From assembly GCA_001915995.1 (NCBI GenBank), contig MNRO01000021.1:1-64000 (forward strand): 64,000 nucleotides of DNA, read 5' to 3'. Below, piece after piece: positions 28,087 to 37,155 of this stretch (positions within the stretch are counted from its first letter, which is position 1; every line of letters starts with the position of its first letter). This stretch comes from Clostridium sp. 26_21. Lineage in GTDB: Bacteria > Bacillota > Clostridia > TANB77 > CAG-508. A model generated the notes under the pieces. The model was not told the origin of the DNA. It made no database searches and worked only from the letters and a program-made list of their open reading frames with translations. The translations under genes and the position numbers were made by a program.

Positions 28087-29928
28087 ATGTGTGGAATTAT
28101 TGGATATATAGGACATCAAAAAGCAAGTCCTATTTTAATTAATGGTCTTTTAAGACTTGAATACAGAGGTTATGACTCTGCGGGAATATCAACTATAGAA
28201 AAAAATGGTCTTTCTGTTATGAAAGATAAAGGAAGAGTTAAAAATTTATATAATTTAAATGGAATTGATTCTCTTGAAGGAACAATTGGAATTGCTCATA
28301 CAAGATGGGCAACACATGGAAAACCTTCAAAAGAAAATGCACATCCTCATTTAGATAATAGTAACAGTTTTGCTGTTGTTCATAATGGAATTATTGAAAA
28401 TTATAATGATTTAAAAAAATTATTATTAGATAATGGTTATACATTTCATTCTCAAACAGATACAGAAATTATACCAAATCTTATACATTATTATTATTCA
28501 AAAGATAAGAAAAATGATGATAAAAAAGTTTTACGTGCTGTTCAAAAGGCTTGTAAATCATTTAAAGGAAGTTATGCACTTCAAATCATATCTAAATATA
28601 TGCCAGATAATATGATTGTTGTTAGAAAAGATAGTCCTCTTGTTATAGGAAAAGGTGATGGAGAAAATTATATTTCTTCTGATATTCCTGCAATTCTATC
28701 ATTTACAAAGGATTTTTATCTTTTAAATGATAATGAATTTGCTCTTCTTTCAAGAAACAATGTAGAATTTTATGATATTGATTTAAATAAAATAGATAAA
28801 AAATTAACAAGCATAGAATGGAATGCTAGTGCTGCAGATAAAAATGGTTTTGATGATTATATGTTAAAAGAAATATTTGAACAACCAACAGCAATAAGAG
28901 AAACTATTGGTTCACGTTTACCAGAAAATGAGCCTTGTAATTTTGATGATTTAAAATTTACCAAAGAATTTTTATCAAAAATAAATAAAATATATATAGT
29001 AGCTTGTGGAACTGCAATGCATGCTGGACTTTCTGGAAAAATTGCAATTGAAAACTTATGCAATATCCCAGTTACTGTTGATATAGCTTCAGAATTTAGA
29101 TATAGAAATCCAATTATTGATAAAAATACTTTATGTATTTATATCTCTCAATCTGGTGAAACTGCAGATACTATTGCTGCATTAAAACTTGCAAAATCAA
29201 AAGGAGCTACAACACTTGCTGTATCAAATGTCATTGGAAGTTCTATTACAAGAGAAGCTGATTACTCTATTTATACACATGCTGGACCAGAAATTGCTGT
29301 TGCTTCAACCAAAGCTTATACTTCTCAAGTTATATTACTTATAATTTTAGCAATTTATTTTGCAGAAATATTAGGAACTACCACATCTTCAGAATTAACA
29401 AAATTAAAAAAAGATATCTTTAATCTTCCAGATAAAATTGAAGAAGCATTAAGATCTTCTGAAGATATTAAAAATTATGCAAAAAATATTTATCAAGAAA
29501 AAGATGTTTTCTTCTTAGGTAGAGGTATTGATTATAACACAGCTCTTGAAGCTTCTTTAAAATTAAAAGAAATCTCTTATATACATTCAGAAGCATATGC
29601 TGCTGGTGAATTAAAACATGGACCTATTGCATTAATTGAAAATGGAATATCTGTTATAAGTATTATTACAAATAAAAATTTAGTTGAAAAAACTATCAGT
29701 AATATTCAAGAAGTTATTACTCGTGGTGCCAAAACATTAGTCATTACAAATCAAGAATTACCAAGTAATAATATAGACAAAATTGTTAAAATTCCTAATA
29801 CAAATATTTTACTTTCACCTATTGTTGCAATTGTTCCATTACAATTACTTTCTTATTATATTTCTAAAGAAAAAGGATTAGATGTTGATAAGCCAAGAAA
29901 CCTTGCAAAATCAGTAACAGTTGAATAA
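28087..29928 (+). CDS. glmS: Glutamine-fructose-6-phosphate aminotransferase
   Basis: 613 residues. The start is the ATG at 28087 after AAGGAGG, because the second residue must be the catalytic Cys ('MCGIIGYIG') that is exposed after Met removal. An N-terminal glutaminase domain ('RLEYRGYDSAG', 'HTRWATHG') is followed by two SIS sugar isomerase domains ('ACGTAMHAG', 'SQSGETADT', 'AAGELKHGPIALI'), ending 'DKPRNLAKSVTVE'. It makes glucosamine-6-phosphate for peptidoglycan precursors. It is controlled by the ribozyme upstream. Confidence 0.99.
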   Translation: MCGIIGYIGHQKASPILINGLLRLEYRGYDSAGISTIEKNGLSVMKDKGRVKNLYNLNGIDSLEGTIGIAHTRWATHGKPSKENAHPHLDNSNSFAVVHNGIIENYNDLKKLLLDNGYTFHSQTDTEIIPNLIHYYYSKDKKNDDKKVLRAVQKACKSFKGSYALQIISKYMPDNMIVVRKDSPLVIGKGDGENYISSDIPAILSFTKDFYLLNDNEFALLSRNNVEFYDIDLNKIDKKLTSIEWNASAADKNGFDDYMLKEIFEQPTAIRETIGSRLPENEPCNFDDLKFTKEFLSKINKIYIVACGTAMHAGLSGKIAIENLCNIPVTVDIASEFRYRNPIIDKNTLCIYISQSGETADTIAALKLAKSKGATTLAVSNVIGSSITREADYSIYTHAGPEIAVASTKAYTSQVILLIILAIYFAEILGTTTSSELTKLKKDIFNLPDKIEEALRSSEDIKNYAKNIYQEKDVFFLGRGIDYNTALEASLKLKEISYIHSEAYAAGELKHGPIALIENGISVISIITNKNLVEKTISNIQEVITRGAKTLVITNQELPSNNIDKIVKIPNTNILLSPIVAIVPLQLLSYYISKEKGLDVDKPRNLAKSVTVE

Positions 29929-29946
29929 TTAATGCCTTTTAACCAC

Positions 29947-29989
29947 AAAAAATGAACTATTAAGCAAATTACTTAATAGTTCATTTTTT
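29947..29989 (+). terminator. Bidirectional terminator between glmS and the M23 peptidase gene
   Basis: Arms GAACTATTAAG and CTTAATAGTTC with a 7-base loop, flanked by an A-run on the left and a T-run on the right. It serves glmS on the plus strand and the convergent gene on the minus strand. Confidence 0.9.
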
Positions 29990-30965
29990 AATTATATAGG
30001 TATTTTTGTGGATTGATTGCAATCCCATTTAATCTTATTTCTAAGTGCAAATGTGGTCCTGTTGTATTCCCTGTCATTCCAACTTCTGCAATTATATCAC
30101 CTGCTGATATTTTGTCACCAACTTTTGAATACAACTTATTACAATGTGCATACCATGTTTCTACACCATTTCCATGATCTATTTTTATAAGATTTCCATA
30201 AGATCCATTATACTGTGCAAATACAACAGTACCATCTGCAACTGCTTTTATTTTTGTTCCAAATGCACATGCTATATCTGTTCCTGTATGTGCTCCAGAT
30301 CTTATTCTACTTACATTTCCAAATCTTGAACTTACATATCCATTAACTGGAAGTGATGCCAATAAAATTCCATTTATTGATGGTAATCTTGTTTTTTCAT
30401 CTTCTTCTATTAATATATCTACTTTTTGTTCAACTTCTTGTTTTGCAATGTCAACTGATTGTATACCTATTTCTTTAATATTTTCTGTATAATTTGTTGT
30501 TACAGCTAAATCTAATTGAATTGTATCATCTTTATGCTCTTCTTTTATTTGTTCAACAGCTTCTTCAGCTTCTTCTATATTATCAACATAAGTTATTGTC
30601 TCATCATTTAAAATTACAGCATAATATTTATACATTACTTTTGCATCATCTTTTAATGCTAACATTATTTCATCTTCATTTGTTGTTAAACTTTTTTCTA
30701 CTAATTTTAATTCATATTTTGGCATATTATCTAATGTAACAAAATCTATATTTTCTCCATCCATATCAATTATTTCTGATTGAATTTTATTTTGTAATTC
30801 TGTTGCATTACTTACATATCCTATTTGTTCTCCACACAAACTTACTACATATGTTGGCTTATACTTAAATAAAATAATCGCTATTATTAAGCCTAATCCT
30901 AACGCCATTATTGTAAAAAACTTACAGCTTTCTTTCGTATAGTATTTTAGCTTTTTCTTAAAAAT
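29988..30965 (-). CDS. Membrane-anchored M23 metallopeptidase, likely ATT start
   Basis: The C-terminal domain carries the LytM/M23 zinc motifs 'HTGTDIA' (HxxxD) and 'HLHLE' (HxH), with 'WYAHCNKL' between them; family members cut peptide cross-bridges of the cell wall. In front lie a membrane segment and about 150 residues of stalk. The first in-frame ATG (30908) falls at the membrane segment and lacks a good ribosome binding site. The frame is open for 19 more codons upstream, encoding a basic stretch ('FKKKLKYYTKESCKF') typical of a type II anchor. Just before it a GGAGAGG stands 7 bases from an ATT at 30965, with a stop codon two codons further up. I therefore infer an ATT start and 325 residues. 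M23 proteins of this layout resemble SpoIIQ-like and cell-division factors. Confidence 0.9.
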   Translation of the reverse strand: MFKKKLKYYTKESCKFFTIMALGLGLIIAIILFKYKPTYVVSLCGEQIGYVSNATELQNKIQSEIIDMDGENIDFVTLDNMPKYELKLVEKSLTTNEDEIMLALKDDAKVMYKYYAVILNDETITYVDNIEEAEEAVEQIKEEHKDDTIQLDLAVTTNYTENIKEIGIQSVDIAKQEVEQKVDILIEEDEKTRLPSINGILLASLPVNGYVSSRFGNVSRIRSGAHTGTDIACAFGTKIKAVADGTVVFAQYNGSYGNLIKIDHGNGVETWYAHCNKLYSKVGDKISAGDIIAEVGMTGNTTGPHLHLEIRLNGIAINPQKYLYN

Positions 30966-31245
30966 AATTTATCCTCTCCTTTTTATTGCTTATTTTATAA
31001 GCTGAATTTTAGCGACCAAGATTTATTATACCATAATTTTACTCTTTATGCAAATTTATATTTACATCCCTCGTTTTATTAACTATTTTCAGCCTTTTAA
31101 TTATTGAAAAATTTACTTTTTATTATATATATTGCTCTATTTTCCTCTTTTTTATTCATTTTTCCTTCATTTTTCTCGTTTTTTTGTATTGAAAAAAACA
31201 ATATATTATGCTAATATGTTAATATATTTTAATTTGGAGGTTATT

Positions 31246-32109
31246 TTGAAAACTTTAATTGTTCCTAATAAATTTAATGGAAAAAAACTTTGTAATTTTG
31301 TTTTAGCAACTTTTCCTAATTTATCTCAAAACACTTTATATAAAGCTCTTAGACAAAAAGATATAAAAATTAATGGAAAAAGAATTAATAAAGATTGTAC
31401 TATTTTTGAAAATGATGAATTAAATATATTTATTGCAGATTCTTTGCTTTTTCCACAAATTGATTTAGATATTGTTTATGAAGATAAAAACATTTTAGTA
31501 ATTAATAAGCCTATAAATCTTGAAGTTGTCGGTGAAAATAGTTTAACAACTTTAGTACATCAAAAATATCCTGAACAAAAACCAATGCCTTGTCATAGAA
31601 TTGATAGAAATACAACTGGATTAATTTTATTTGCAAAAAATGATATTGCTTTAAATATTTTATTTGATAAGTTTAAAAAACACGAAATAAAAAAATCTTA
31701 TACTGCTCTAGTTTATGGAATTCCCAAAATAAAAAAATCTAGGCTTGAAGCCTATCTATTTAAAGATAATAAAAAATCACTTGTATATATTTCTGATAAT
31801 TTTAAACCTGGTTATCAAAAAATTATAACTTCTTATTCTGTAATAAAAGAATTTGATAATAATACCTCTTTATTAGAAGTTAATATTGAAACTGGAAGAA
31901 CTCATCAAATCAGAGCACATTTAGCTCATATAGGTTACCCTATTGTTGGTGATGGAAAATATGGTGTTAATCAAGTAAATAAACAATTTAGGTACAAATA
32001 TCAACAGCTTAATAGTTTTAAACTAGAATTTAATTTTATAACAGATTCTGGTATTTTAAATTATTTGAATGGTTTTATTATTGAAAAAAACTCCTCATTG
32101 ATAAAATAG
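31246..32109 (+). CDS. RluA-family 23S rRNA/tRNA pseudouridine synthase
   Basis: 287 residues from a TTG start 4 bases after TTTGGAGG; the open frame extends further upstream but without a ribosome binding site. An S4-like RNA-binding domain ('LSQNTLYKALRQKDIKINGKRI') precedes the catalytic domain with 'HRIDRNTTGLILFAK', in which the Asp is the nucleophile, and 'ETGRTHQIRAHLAHIGYPIVGDGKYG'. It isomerises uridine to pseudouridine in RNA; the exact site (RluD- or RluC-like) cannot be told from the motifs. A likely promoter, TTGAAA-17-TAATAT, is just upstream. Confidence 0.93.
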   Translation: MKTLIVPNKFNGKKLCNFVLATFPNLSQNTLYKALRQKDIKINGKRINKDCTIFENDELNIFIADSLLFPQIDLDIVYEDKNILVINKPINLEVVGENSLTTLVHQKYPEQKPMPCHRIDRNTTGLILFAKNDIALNILFDKFKKHEIKKSYTALVYGIPKIKKSRLEAYLFKDNKKSLVYISDNFKPGYQKIITSYSVIKEFDNNTSLLEVNIETGRTHQIRAHLAHIGYPIVGDGKYGVNQVNKQFRYKYQQLNSFKLEFNFITDSGILNYLNGFIIEKNSSLIK

Positions 32110-32147
32110 AACCTAATATTGATTCTTTATATACCACTTTACACAAA

Positions 32148-32184
32148 AAAATTACCAAAAAAGTCTAAGATTTTTTTGGTAATT
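32148..32184 (+). terminator. Terminator after the pseudouridine synthase gene
   Basis: Arms AAATTACCAAAAAA and TTTTTTTGGTAATTT with an 8-base loop, 39 bases past the stop. Confidence 0.75.
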
Positions 32185-32242
32185 TATTCGCTTTTAAACT
32201 CTTGTTATTTTTTACAAATTGTGTTATATTTATTTTATGTTT

Positions 32243-32318
32243 GCCACTATAGCTCAGTTGGTAGAGCGACGGATTCGTAACCCGTAGGCCAGCAGTTCGA
32301 TTCTGCTTGGTGGCACCA
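32243..32318 (+). tRNA. tRNA-Thr (anticodon CGT)
   Basis: A 76-base cloverleaf: acceptor GCCACTA/TGGTGGC, D-arm 'GCTCAGTTGGTAGAGC', anticodon loop TTCGTAA reading CGT, T-loop 'TTCGATT', encoded CCA. It decodes ACG. The lowest anticodon-stem pair is A-C, a mismatch. Confidence 0.95.
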
Positions 32319-32321
32319 GTT

Positions 32322-32352
32322 ATAGCAAAACTTTTAAGTTTTGCTATTTTTT
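32322..32352 (+). terminator. Terminator after tRNA-Thr
   Basis: Arms ATAGCAAAACTT and AAGTTTTGCTAT followed by a T-run, 4 bases after the CCA end. Confidence 0.85.
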
Positions 32353-32394
32353 TGAAGAAAGTGACGATTTTCATTACTTTTATATAATGTTTTA

Positions 32395-34032
32395 TTAATA
32401 CATTCCGTTCATTCCATTATCCATTTCATGATTATTTGCACATCCACATGATTTTGGTTCTGGAGCATCTGTTACTAAACTTTCTGTTGTAAGTACCATT
32501 GCTGCTACTGATGCTGCATTTTGTAATGCACTTCTTGTTACTTTTGTTGGATCAACTATTCCAGCTTTTTTCATATCAACATATTGTTCTTTGTCTGCAT
32601 CAAATCCAAATCCAGATGCTGATTTCTTTACATTGTCTAATATAACTGCTGGTTCTAGTCCTGCATTTCTTGCAATTTGTTTAACTGGTTCTTCTAATGC
32701 CTTTAATACTATTTCAGCACCTAGTTTTTCTCCACCATCAAGTGATTTTGCAACTTTTTCTACTGCTGGTATAATATTTACATATGCTGTTCCACCACCA
32801 GCTACAATTCCTTCTTCAACTGCTGCTTTTGTTGCTGATAATGCATCTTCTATTCTTAATTTTTTATCTTTCATTTCAACTTCTGTTGCTGCTCCAACTC
32901 CAATTACTGCAACTCCTCCAGCAATTTTTGCTAGTCTTTCATGTAAGTTTTCTTTATCAAATTCACTCTTTGTTTCTTCAATTTGAGCTTTTATTTGTCT
33001 TACTCTTTCAGCAATTTTTTCTTTATCTCCTGCACCATCAACAATTATTGTATTTTCTTTTTGTACTTTTACTTGTTTTGCTCTACCTAATTGTGTAATT
33101 TGTGTATCTTTTAATTCCATTCCTAAATCTTGTGATATTACTTCACCACCTGTTAAAATTGCCATGTCTTCTAACATTGCTTTTCTCTTATCTCCAAATC
33201 CAGGTGCTTTTACTGCAACAACATTTAATACTCCTCTTAATTTATTTAATATTAATGTTGATAATGCTTCACTTTCAATATCATCACATACTATAACTAG
33301 TTTTCCTGATGATTGCATTAAGTTTTCTAGCAATGGTAATATTTCTTGAATATTGCTTATTTTTCTATCTGTTATTAAAATATATGGATTATCTACAATT
33401 GCTTCCATTTTTTCTGTATCTGTTACCATATATGGTGATACATATCCTTTGTCAAATTGCATTCCTTCCACTACATTTAATTCTGTTTGTGATGTTTTTG
33501 ATTCTTCAATTGTTATTACACCATCTTTTGATACCTTTTCCATTGCATCAGCTATTAATTCACCAACTTCTGTATTATTTGCTGATATACTTGCAACTCT
33601 TGCTATATCTTCTTTTCCATTAACTGGTGATGTAATTTCTTTTAATTCTGTTACAGCTCCATCAACGGCTTTTTCTATACCTCTTTTTATTGCCATTGGA
33701 TCTGCTCCTGCTGCTACATTTTTAACTCCTTCTTTAATCATTGCTTGTGCTAAAACTGTTGCTGTTGTTGTTCCATCTCCAGCCACATCATTTGTTTTTG
33801 TAGATACTTCTTTTACAAGACGTGCTCCCATATTCTCAAACTTGTCTTCTAATTCAATTTCTTTAGCTATTGTTACACCATCATTTGTGATTAATGGTGC
33901 TCCAAAGCTTTTATCTAATACAACATTTCTTCCTTTTGGTCCTAATGTTACTTTTACTGTATCTGCTAATTTATTAACTCCTTCTAATAATGATTTTCTT
34001 GCATCTTCTCCAAATTTAATTTGTTTTGCCAT
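32395..34032 (-). CDS. groEL: Chaperonin GroEL
   Basis: 545 residues beginning 'MAKQIKFGEDARKSLLEGVN', with the ATP-binding 'DGTTTATVLAQAM' block and other GroEL signatures. The flexible tail ends 'CGCANNHEMDNGMNGMY' instead of the usual GGM repeats. The 14-mer folds non-native proteins with the GroES cap. It lies 41 bases after groES in one operon controlled from the CIRCE-bearing promoter. Confidence 0.99.
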   Translation of the reverse strand: MAKQIKFGEDARKSLLEGVNKLADTVKVTLGPKGRNVVLDKSFGAPLITNDGVTIAKEIELEDKFENMGARLVKEVSTKTNDVAGDGTTTATVLAQAMIKEGVKNVAAGADPMAIKRGIEKAVDGAVTELKEITSPVNGKEDIARVASISANNTEVGELIADAMEKVSKDGVITIEESKTSQTELNVVEGMQFDKGYVSPYMVTDTEKMEAIVDNPYILITDRKISNIQEILPLLENLMQSSGKLVIVCDDIESEALSTLILNKLRGVLNVVAVKAPGFGDKRKAMLEDMAILTGGEVISQDLGMELKDTQITQLGRAKQVKVQKENTIIVDGAGDKEKIAERVRQIKAQIEETKSEFDKENLHERLAKIAGGVAVIGVGAATEVEMKDKKLRIEDALSATKAAVEEGIVAGGGTAYVNIIPAVEKVAKSLDGGEKLGAEIVLKALEEPVKQIARNAGLEPAVILDNVKKSASGFGFDADKEQYVDMKKAGIVDPTKVTRSALQNAASVAAMVLTTESLVTDAPEPKSCGCANNHEMDNGMNGMY

Positions 34033-34073
34033 AATTAATCAACCTCCTAAAATTATTTGTTAATATAATTTTT

Positions 34074-34355
34074 TTATTTTACTATTGCTAATATGTCTTC
34101 TTCTCTTAATATGATGTATTCTTCTCCTTCATATTTTACTTTTGTTCCACCATATTGGCTTACTACTACATTATCACCTTTTTTTACTTCTAATTCTTCT
34201 CTTTTTCCGTCAACCATTCTTCCTGGTCCAACTTCTATAACTTCTGCAATTTGTGGTTTTTCTTGTGCTTGACTTGACAATATTATTCCACTTTTGGTTG
34301 TTTCTTCCTTTTCTTTCATTTTTATTAATACTCTATCTGATAATGGTTTTATCAT
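34074..34355 (-). CDS. groES: Co-chaperonin GroES
   Basis: 93 residues starting 'MIKPLSDRVLIKMKEKEETTKSGIILS', the mobile loop included, and containing 'VGPGRMVDGKR'. It forms the heptameric lid of GroEL. It is preceded by AGGAGG and, further up, by the CIRCE element. Confidence 0.99.
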   Translation of the reverse strand: MIKPLSDRVLIKMKEKEETTKSGIILSSQAQEKPQIAEVIEVGPGRMVDGKREELEVKKGDNVVVSQYGGTKVKYEGEEYIILREEDILAIVK

Positions 34356-34401
34356 AATATTACCTCCTCTATTAGTGCTATGTTTTAATAGCTTTTATGT
34401 T

Positions 34402-34428
34402 TTAGCACTCTTTTTGTTTGACTGCTAA
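34402..34428 (-). promoter_or_regulatory. CIRCE operator (HrcA binding site) of groES-groEL
   Basis: TTAGCACTC, 9 bases, GACTGCTAA: the CIRCE inverted repeat with one mismatch in the second arm. It directly follows the -10 element, where HrcA represses at low temperature. No hrcA gene is in the window. Confidence 0.93.
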
Positions 34429-34429
34429 T

Positions 34430-34458
34430 AATATATACCCTATTTTTTCCTTTGTCAA
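34430..34458 (-). promoter_or_regulatory. Sigma-A promoter of groES-groEL
   Basis: Minus strand: -35 TTGACA (34453-34458), 17-base spacer, -10 TATATT (34430-34435). Confidence 0.9.
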
Positions 34459-34518
34459 TACTTTTATTTATTTTTCACAAAATCTTCACATTCATAATAA
34501 TTATATGTTCATTATATA

Positions 34519-34567
34519 AAAAATAGACCGATAATTTGAGTATTTTCAAACTATAAGTCTATCTTTT
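34519..34567 (-). terminator. Terminator after the dCMP deaminase gene
   Basis: Minus strand: GATAGACTTATAGTTTGA pairs with TCAAATTATCGGTCTATT, followed by TTTTTATA, immediately past the stop codon at 34569. Confidence 0.85.
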
Positions 34568-34568
34568 A

Positions 34569-35090
34569 TTAAATTGTTATTTCTTTACATTCAATTTGTT
34601 TATATTTTATTTTACATGTATCAAATAATCTTTTTGATGCAATATTTTCATCTGTTCCATTATACTTATCTGATAAATATATTACTTCTTTTATTCCTGA
34701 TTGAATTATTAATTTTGCACATTCATTACATGGAAATAAGTCTACATATATTTTTGCATTTTCAAATTCTTTTTTTGATCCCCTATAATTTAAAATTGCA
34801 TTCATTTCTGCATGACATACATATGGATATTTTGTATATATTTTTTCTCCATCTCTTGCCCATGGAAAATTTTCATCTTCAAATCCATTTGGTGCTCCAT
34901 TATATCCTATTGATAAAATTCTATTATCATTACTTACAATACATGCTCCAACTTGTGTATTAGGATCTTTACTTCTTTTTGATGATAGTTTTGCAATTGC
35001 CATAAAATATTCGTCCCAATTCAAATAATCATTTCTTTTGTTTCCTGATTCTTTACACTTTTCTTGCCATTTTTCAAATTCATTATTCAT
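34569..35090 (-). CDS. dCMP/cytidine-type deaminase
   Basis: 173 residues with the zinc-deaminase motifs 'CHAEMNAIL' (His and catalytic Glu) and 'FPCNECAKLII' (PCxxC). The intervening 'SIGYNGAPNGFED' block is typical of deoxycytidylate deaminases and of ComEB. It would convert dCMP to dUMP, feeding dTMP synthesis. It sits 32 bases downstream of pyrG, which makes CTP, so the two may form a pyrimidine unit. The N-terminal 25 residues are longer than in ComEB. Confidence 0.93.
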   Translation of the reverse strand: MNNEFEKWQEKCKESGNKRNDYLNWDEYFMAIAKLSSKRSKDPNTQVGACIVSNDNRILSIGYNGAPNGFEDENFPWARDGEKIYTKYPYVCHAEMNAILNYRGSKKEFENAKIYVDLFPCNECAKLIIQSGIKEVIYLSDKYNGTDENIASKRLFDTCKIKYKQIECKEITI

Positions 35091-35122
35091 AAAAATTTAT
35101 TCCTTTCTTGTATTAGAATAAT

Positions 35123-36724
35123 TTATTTAATATTTTTTGCTGCTCTAACTAATCCTATAAATAATGGTGCTGGTCTATTAGGTCTTGATTTTAATTCTGG
35201 ATGGAATTGTCCTGCTATAAAATATGGATGTTTTTTATATTCTACTATTTCAACTAATTTTCCATCTGGTGATGTTCCAGAACATATTAAACCTGCTTTT
35301 TCTAATCTTTCTTTATATTCATTATTATATTCATATCTATGTCTATGTCTTTCTGAAATTTGCTCTTTTTCATATAATTCTTTTGCTAATGTTCCTTCTT
35401 TTAATATACATGGATATGCTCCTAAACGCATTGTTCCACCTTTTTTATCTATTCCTATTTGATCATCCATTATATGTATAACTGGATTTGCAGTAGATTC
35501 ATTAAATTCTGCTGAATTTGCATCTTTTAGTCCTAATACATTTCTTGCAAATTCTACAACTGCCATTTGCATACCCAAACATATTCCCAAGAATGGAATT
35601 TTATTCTCTCTTGCATATCTAATTGTTTCTATTTTTCCTTCTACTCCTCTATTTCCAAATCCTCCTGGAACTATTATTCCTTGTAGTCCTTTTAATTTTT
35701 CTTGTGCTGTTTCTTTATTTATTGTTTCACAATCAATTAATTTGATATTAACTTTTACCTTATTTGCAAATCCTGCATGATGTAAACTTTCTATTACTGA
35801 TAAATATGAATCTTCTAGTTGAATATATTTTCCTACTATTCCTATATTTACAGATTCATCTCCTATGCTTCTTATATTATCTATCATTTTTTGCCATTCT
35901 GTATTATCTGGAACATATCTATCTAATCTCATATGATTACATACTTCTCTTGCTAATCCTTCTTCTTCAAGCATTAATGGTACTGCATATAAATTGTCTG
36001 CTGTTTTATTTTGTATTACACTACTTTTTCTTACATTACAAAATAGTGCTAATTTTTCTCTTATTGTGTCTGGAATATCTTGTTCTGTTCTACATACTAA
36101 AATATTAGGTTGTATTCCTAAGCTTTGTAATTCTTTTACAGAGTGTTGTGTTGGCTTTGATTTTATTTCATTTGAACCAAATATGTATGGCAATAATGTT
36201 ACATGTATATATACTACATCTTCAGGATTTTTCTCTAATCCTACTTGACGTATTGCTTCTATTATTGATAATCCTTCTATATCTCCAACAGTTCCACCAA
36301 CTTCTGTTATAACTATATCTGTATCTGTATTTTCAAAACTATATATTCTTTCTTTTATTTCATTTGTTACATGTGGTATTACTTGTACTGTTTTTCCTAA
36401 ATAATCTCCTCTTCTTTCTTTTTCTATTACTGTTGAATATACTTTCCCCATTGTTACACTTGAATGTTGTGTTAAGTTTTCATCAATAAATCTTTCATAA
36501 TGTCCTAGGTCTAAGTCTGTTTCTGCTCCATCATCTGTTACAAATACTTCTCCATGTTCATATGGACTCATTGTTCCTGGGTCAACATTTAAATATGGGT
36601 CAAATTTTTGTATTGTTACTTTATATCCTCTATTTTTTAACAATCTTCCTAGTGATGCAGCTGTTATTCCTTTTCCTAGCCCAGATACTACTCCTCCTGT
36701 TACAAATACATATTTTGTGTTCAT
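35123..36724 (-). CDS. pyrG: CTP synthase
   Basis: 533 residues beginning 'MNTKYVFVTGGVVSGLGKGI', the P-loop synthetase start, with the glutamine amidotransferase domain 'LGICLGMQMAVVEFARNVLG' (nucleophile Cys) and the C-terminal 'FIAGQFHPELKSRP' (His, Glu). It aminates UTP to CTP using glutamine. The start follows TTAGGAGG. The leader contains a terminator-like hairpin, so it is probably controlled by attenuation. Confidence 0.98.
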   Translation of the reverse strand: MNTKYVFVTGGVVSGLGKGITAASLGRLLKNRGYKVTIQKFDPYLNVDPGTMSPYEHGEVFVTDDGAETDLDLGHYERFIDENLTQHSSVTMGKVYSTVIEKERRGDYLGKTVQVIPHVTNEIKERIYSFENTDTDIVITEVGGTVGDIEGLSIIEAIRQVGLEKNPEDVVYIHVTLLPYIFGSNEIKSKPTQHSVKELQSLGIQPNILVCRTEQDIPDTIREKLALFCNVRKSSVIQNKTADNLYAVPLMLEEEGLAREVCNHMRLDRYVPDNTEWQKMIDNIRSIGDESVNIGIVGKYIQLEDSYLSVIESLHHAGFANKVKVNIKLIDCETINKETAQEKLKGLQGIIVPGGFGNRGVEGKIETIRYARENKIPFLGICLGMQMAVVEFARNVLGLKDANSAEFNESTANPVIHIMDDQIGIDKKGGTMRLGAYPCILKEGTLAKELYEKEQISERHRHRYEYNNEYKERLEKAGLICSGTSPDGKLVEIVEYKKHPYFIAGQFHPELKSRPNRPAPLFIGLVRAAKNIK

Positions 36725-36757
36725 TTATTTGTCCTCCTAAATTACCATTTTTGCCAT

Positions 36758-36812
36758 ATAAAAAAAATAGATTAAAATAAAAACTGCAAAAGTGGTTTTT
36801 TTTTAATCTATT
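36758..36812 (-). terminator. Terminator hairpin in the pyrG leader, candidate attenuator
   Basis: Minus strand: AATAGATTAAAA, about 23 bases, TTTTAATCTATT, then a run of T, ending about 35 bases before the pyrG start. No minus-strand gene upstream needs it, because the ispA unit ends at its own terminator. In Bacillus and Lactococcus pyrG is controlled by leader attenuation with GGG at the transcript start; I do not see a GGG start here. Confidence 0.75.
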
Positions 36813-36826
36813 AAAACTATGAATTT

Positions 36827-36855
36827 ATATTATCATACTTTTTTTGTTTTTTCAA
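36827..36855 (-). promoter_or_regulatory. Sigma-A promoter of pyrG
   Basis: Minus strand: -35 TTGAAA (36850-36855), 17-base spacer, -10 TAATAT (36827-36832). Transcription would start about 15 bases before the attenuator-like hairpin. I see nothing further in 36856-37082. Confidence 0.7.
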
Positions 36856-37082
36856 GTTTTTTATACATAAAATTAACTTTTATAAATTTCAGAGCTATAA
36901 TATTACAAGCATTTATATTTGTATCGTGATTTTTTCTTTAGTATAACTATTTTAATTCCTATGGATTATCCTCCTGTTTTAGAAGGTAATATTCCTATGA
37001 TTATTATTTTTATGTTTATACTACGAAATTATCTTAATATTTTCTTATTTTTTAATGTACTGGAAATGTTTTGAAATTTTAA

Positions 37083-37111
37083 TTGATTTTTCAAAAATAA
37101 AGTGTTATAAT
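37083..37111 (+). promoter_or_regulatory. Sigma-A promoter of the 145-aa orphan gene
   Basis: -35 TTGATT (37083-37088), 17-base spacer, -10 TATAAT (37106-37111), 45 bases before the start codon. Confidence 0.75.
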
Positions 37112-37155
37112 AATAGCTAGTTTCATTTAAACACTGAAATTGGAGGAAAAATATT

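Noticed and set aside
32165..32374. A 69-codon minus-strand frame
   Set aside because: It runs across tRNA-Thr and its terminator and has no ribosome binding site.
33353..34063. A 236-codon plus-strand open frame opposite groEL
   Set aside because: It is the mirror of a highly conserved coding sequence, has no ribosome binding site and gives a Ser/Thr/Leu-rich translation typical of antisense frames in AT-rich genes.
36960..37070. A 36-codon plus-strand hydrophobic frame starting MDYPPVLEGN
   Set aside because: No ribosome binding site, promoter or conserved feature; likely chance in AT-rich intergenic DNA.
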